Positions 62,187-64,000 of a stretch of DNA of 64,000 bases are shown piece after piece. A model generated the notes under the pieces. It was not told the origin of the DNA. It worked only from the letters and a program-made list of their open reading frames with translations, and did no database searches. Numbering within the stretch: the first letter of the stretch is position 1; the number at the start of each line of letters is the position of its first letter. Source of the DNA: Sphagnum compactum (Eukaryota > Bryophyta > Sphagnopsida > Sphagnales); the NCBI GenBank assembly GCA_965153455.1, contig OZ234502.1:15531495-15595494 (forward strand). The letters are read 5' to 3'. The translations under genes were made by a program, and so were the position numbers.

Positions 62187-63770
62187 AAATGTCTTTATGG
62201 GCGTCATTGGAGTCTTATGGAGTTCAGTCCTGATCATCTTGAGTGCCAAGTGCTCAATGCAGTCTCAACTTTACATGTGTCCAATTTCTTTTCTGGAATG
62301 GGCGAGGACAAGAGTTCTGAAGAAATCAATCAAAGCATAGGACCGCAAAAACCTTGTGCACAACTTCATCAAAGGATTCCTTTCTATGGACCTTCGTTGG
62401 AACGAGGCCAAATTCCAGAATGCAAGCCAAAATATCCTCAACAACCACTGGAGAGCACTTGCCCAAATGTGTCCCCCATTTCTCAACAAGTTCAAGAAGC
62501 TTCGGCCACTACTGTAATTCCTTCTCCAGTTGAGGGATAGAGTTTGGTTTGCATTTTTGGTTGTGTTTCTATATACTCTTACATTGGTTCATTATCCTTG
62601 TTACGTCAATTATGTACTCCTTGCTGATCCCTTTTGCCAGGATCTTTCCTTCAGGACCATAAGAGAATCAATGCCTTGGGATGCTTGTTATGTAATGCAA
62701 GATGGCCCTGACAGTCTATCATGATATCTGTAGAGTTCTTCAGGGCATGAAGGAAGTGGTGCAGAGGCCAAAGTGGACAAGAAGCTTCATGAGGCTGGGG
62801 AGACAGATCCTTGTAGCAGTGAGAACCTTGGAAATGGCAATGGGCAATCTTCTGACATAAGTCCTCAAATTGGCAATGTGCATGGTCTCAAAGCTGCACT
62901 GGTGGGAGTGGATTCATGGACAATGGAAACTATTGATGAACAGAGAGAGTCATTTGCAGCAGAGAGCAACCTTGTAAATGCAATTGAGGTTTCCAAAAAA
63001 CTCATTAAAATAGATGGGCGCATTGGGAAGTATCTGAAAGGGGCAGATATTGATCGAGAGAGCTTTACCCGAGTGTTCACTCTTGCCGCCCTACGTGTGC
63101 CTTTGGCAGAATGTGAAACTCTTGTTGGAATGTTAAAAGGCCATCTTCTCAACTGGCCAAGAGTTAAGAATGTGGCAAGAGTGGATGGTGACGATGGTGA
63201 TGCTGAACTCAAAAAATTACTTTGGGTGGAAAATGATTGCAGTACACCTGAGAGCTTGATTGATTCTGTAAGGTCAGCTGTTTTTGTGGATGACTCCACC
63301 TTTTGTAGTACTGCAGTATCCCAGAAAAGTGTTAGAAAACGCAAATTTCCAAATTTGGCAAAGTTGGTAGGTGGCAGTAGTAAAGGAGCTTATAGGTTAT
63401 CACAACCTTCATGGAAAGACAACTTACAAGAAGGGAATTTGGTGAGAGGGTCTAGCCGAAAGGCTTGGGAGGAGGGAGCAGTTTCAGTTGAGATTGTGGA
63501 AGACAGCGGTGCAGAAAATGATGGTGACTTCTCAACCAGAAACTCAAACATTAAAGCAAACTCTACCAAAACTCTTCATATTCCTGAAATACCATGAGAT
63601 ACATGTGTTGGCTGTTTGATGTGTTTTTGTTGGTTGCAATTAAGTCACAATTTCTTATGTTGCAAACAGAAGAGGAGGATGCTGAGAGATGGAGAGAGCC
63701 AACACGATTACTATTACTTGATGAAAAATATTTGGACAAACCCGATGAACAACTTCCTCAATCTGTGCAG
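62187..63770 (+). CDS. TRM5-like tRNA (guanine37-N1)-methyltransferase, N-terminal half (partial)
   Basis: TRM5 puts a methyl on N1 of G37, next to the anticodon, preventing frameshifts. Visible exons are about 62187-62513, 62734-63523 and 63670-63770; the Rossmann catalytic domain would lie beyond the window. Exon one holds QRIPFYGPSLERGQIP. The next contains FTRVFTLAALRVPLAECETL, then LKGHLLNWPRVKNVARVDGD, the TRM5 N-terminal D1 signature, followed by a low-complexity basic/acidic linker. The third has RWREPTRLLLLDEKYLDKPD, typical of plant TRM5. The junction at 63523/63670 is phase 1 (GTGACT donor, weak). The frame would otherwise stop at 63597, so splicing here is needed. The 5' start is uncertain: ATG 62217 is possible, or an upstream exon near 61743-61908 (MNMMATPCMVRV, targeting-like) may supply it. 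The recognition is from memory of the family. Confidence 0.75.
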
Positions 63771-64000
63771 GTGGCCTCCTTTTTTTGTAAGCTGTTGCCA
63801 CGCTTTTCCTCTGGTATGTCCATGGTCATGATGTTGTCCTGGGTTCAGCTGGCTATCTTAAACCCTCACCAAGAGACATTCTTATAGATTTGGAGTACCC
63901 TTTTAGTGCACTCTATTGTGCCCATCTTGTAAGGTCACATCAAGGAGGTTGATTTTATGGTTTACTGTGGCACAGAAGCAAAGGAAAATCCTTTCAGCTT
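63771..64000 (+). other. Intron of the TRM5-like gene running off the window
   Basis: After the donor at 63771 (CAG/GTGGCC) no TRM5-like coding sequence appears before the right edge. Confidence 0.4.

Noticed and set aside
62865-63344. 159-codon minus-strand ORF
   Set aside because: Antisense shadow of the TRM5-like exon, which has clear family motifs.

Overview
This window looks like nuclear DNA of a land plant. The support is a class III secretory peroxidase, a theta-class glutathione S-transferase with plant-type splicing, a plant TRM5-type tRNA methyltransferase, a chromodomain Ty3 retrotransposon primed by initiator Met-tRNA, MITEs, and short TTTAGGG/CCCTAAA runs. Gene density is low, most of the sequence is AT-rich and repeat-derived, and introns are short (about 120-760 bp). 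A cluster of degenerate FCP1/NIF-type HAD phosphatase copies suggests to me a seed-free plant (moss, lycophyte or fern). That is an impression from memory, not a demonstration.

Layout. 1-4.3 kb: gene-poor, with two copies of a dispersed ~290-bp element. 4.35-10.1 kb: a decayed minus-strand Ty3/chromovirus (PBS, gag, protease, RT, integrase, chromodomain). 11-13.3 kb: more dispersed-element copies and a Tourist-like MITE with TTA duplications. 13.6-16.4 kb: an intact three-exon class III peroxidase gene. One copy of a ~345-bp repeat sits in its first intron and an inverted copy lies just past its polyA signal. 17.6 kb: a hAT-like MITE with 44-bp inverted repeats. 18.7-19.6 kb: a tentative three-exon small secreted peptide gene. 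20-22.4 kb: SINE-like tRNA-related sequences and more dispersed copies. 24.3-26.2 kb (minus): an RNase H-CCCH zinc-finger gene and, upstream, a gag-like ORF. 28-36 kb: AT-rich intergenic DNA.

36.8-46.9 kb is the strangest part. It holds three decayed HAD-phosphatase copies and one unidentified coding remnant, all on the minus strand. Between them lie arrays of short degenerate palindromic words (TGGCCA, CCTAGG, TTGACTAGTCAA, CCATAATTA types). One array repeats a ~26-bp palindrome about every 50 bp for nearly 1 kb. The order 'GGCCACC array - coding remnant - GACTA array - CCTAGG array' occurs twice.

48-55 kb: tandem duplications, a GC-rich tandem cluster and a repeat-encoded ORF. 55.4-57.4 kb: an intact seven-exon theta GST gene. 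59.6-59.9 kb: a fold-back/tandem repeat. 61.4-64 kb: a telo-box-rich presumed promoter followed by the 5' half of a TRM5-like gene that runs off the right edge.

The four best protein-coding genes (peroxidase, RNase H-CCCH, GST, TRM5) have unrelated housekeeping or stress roles and form no operon-like unit. All splice sites were read by eye and none is verified by transcripts.
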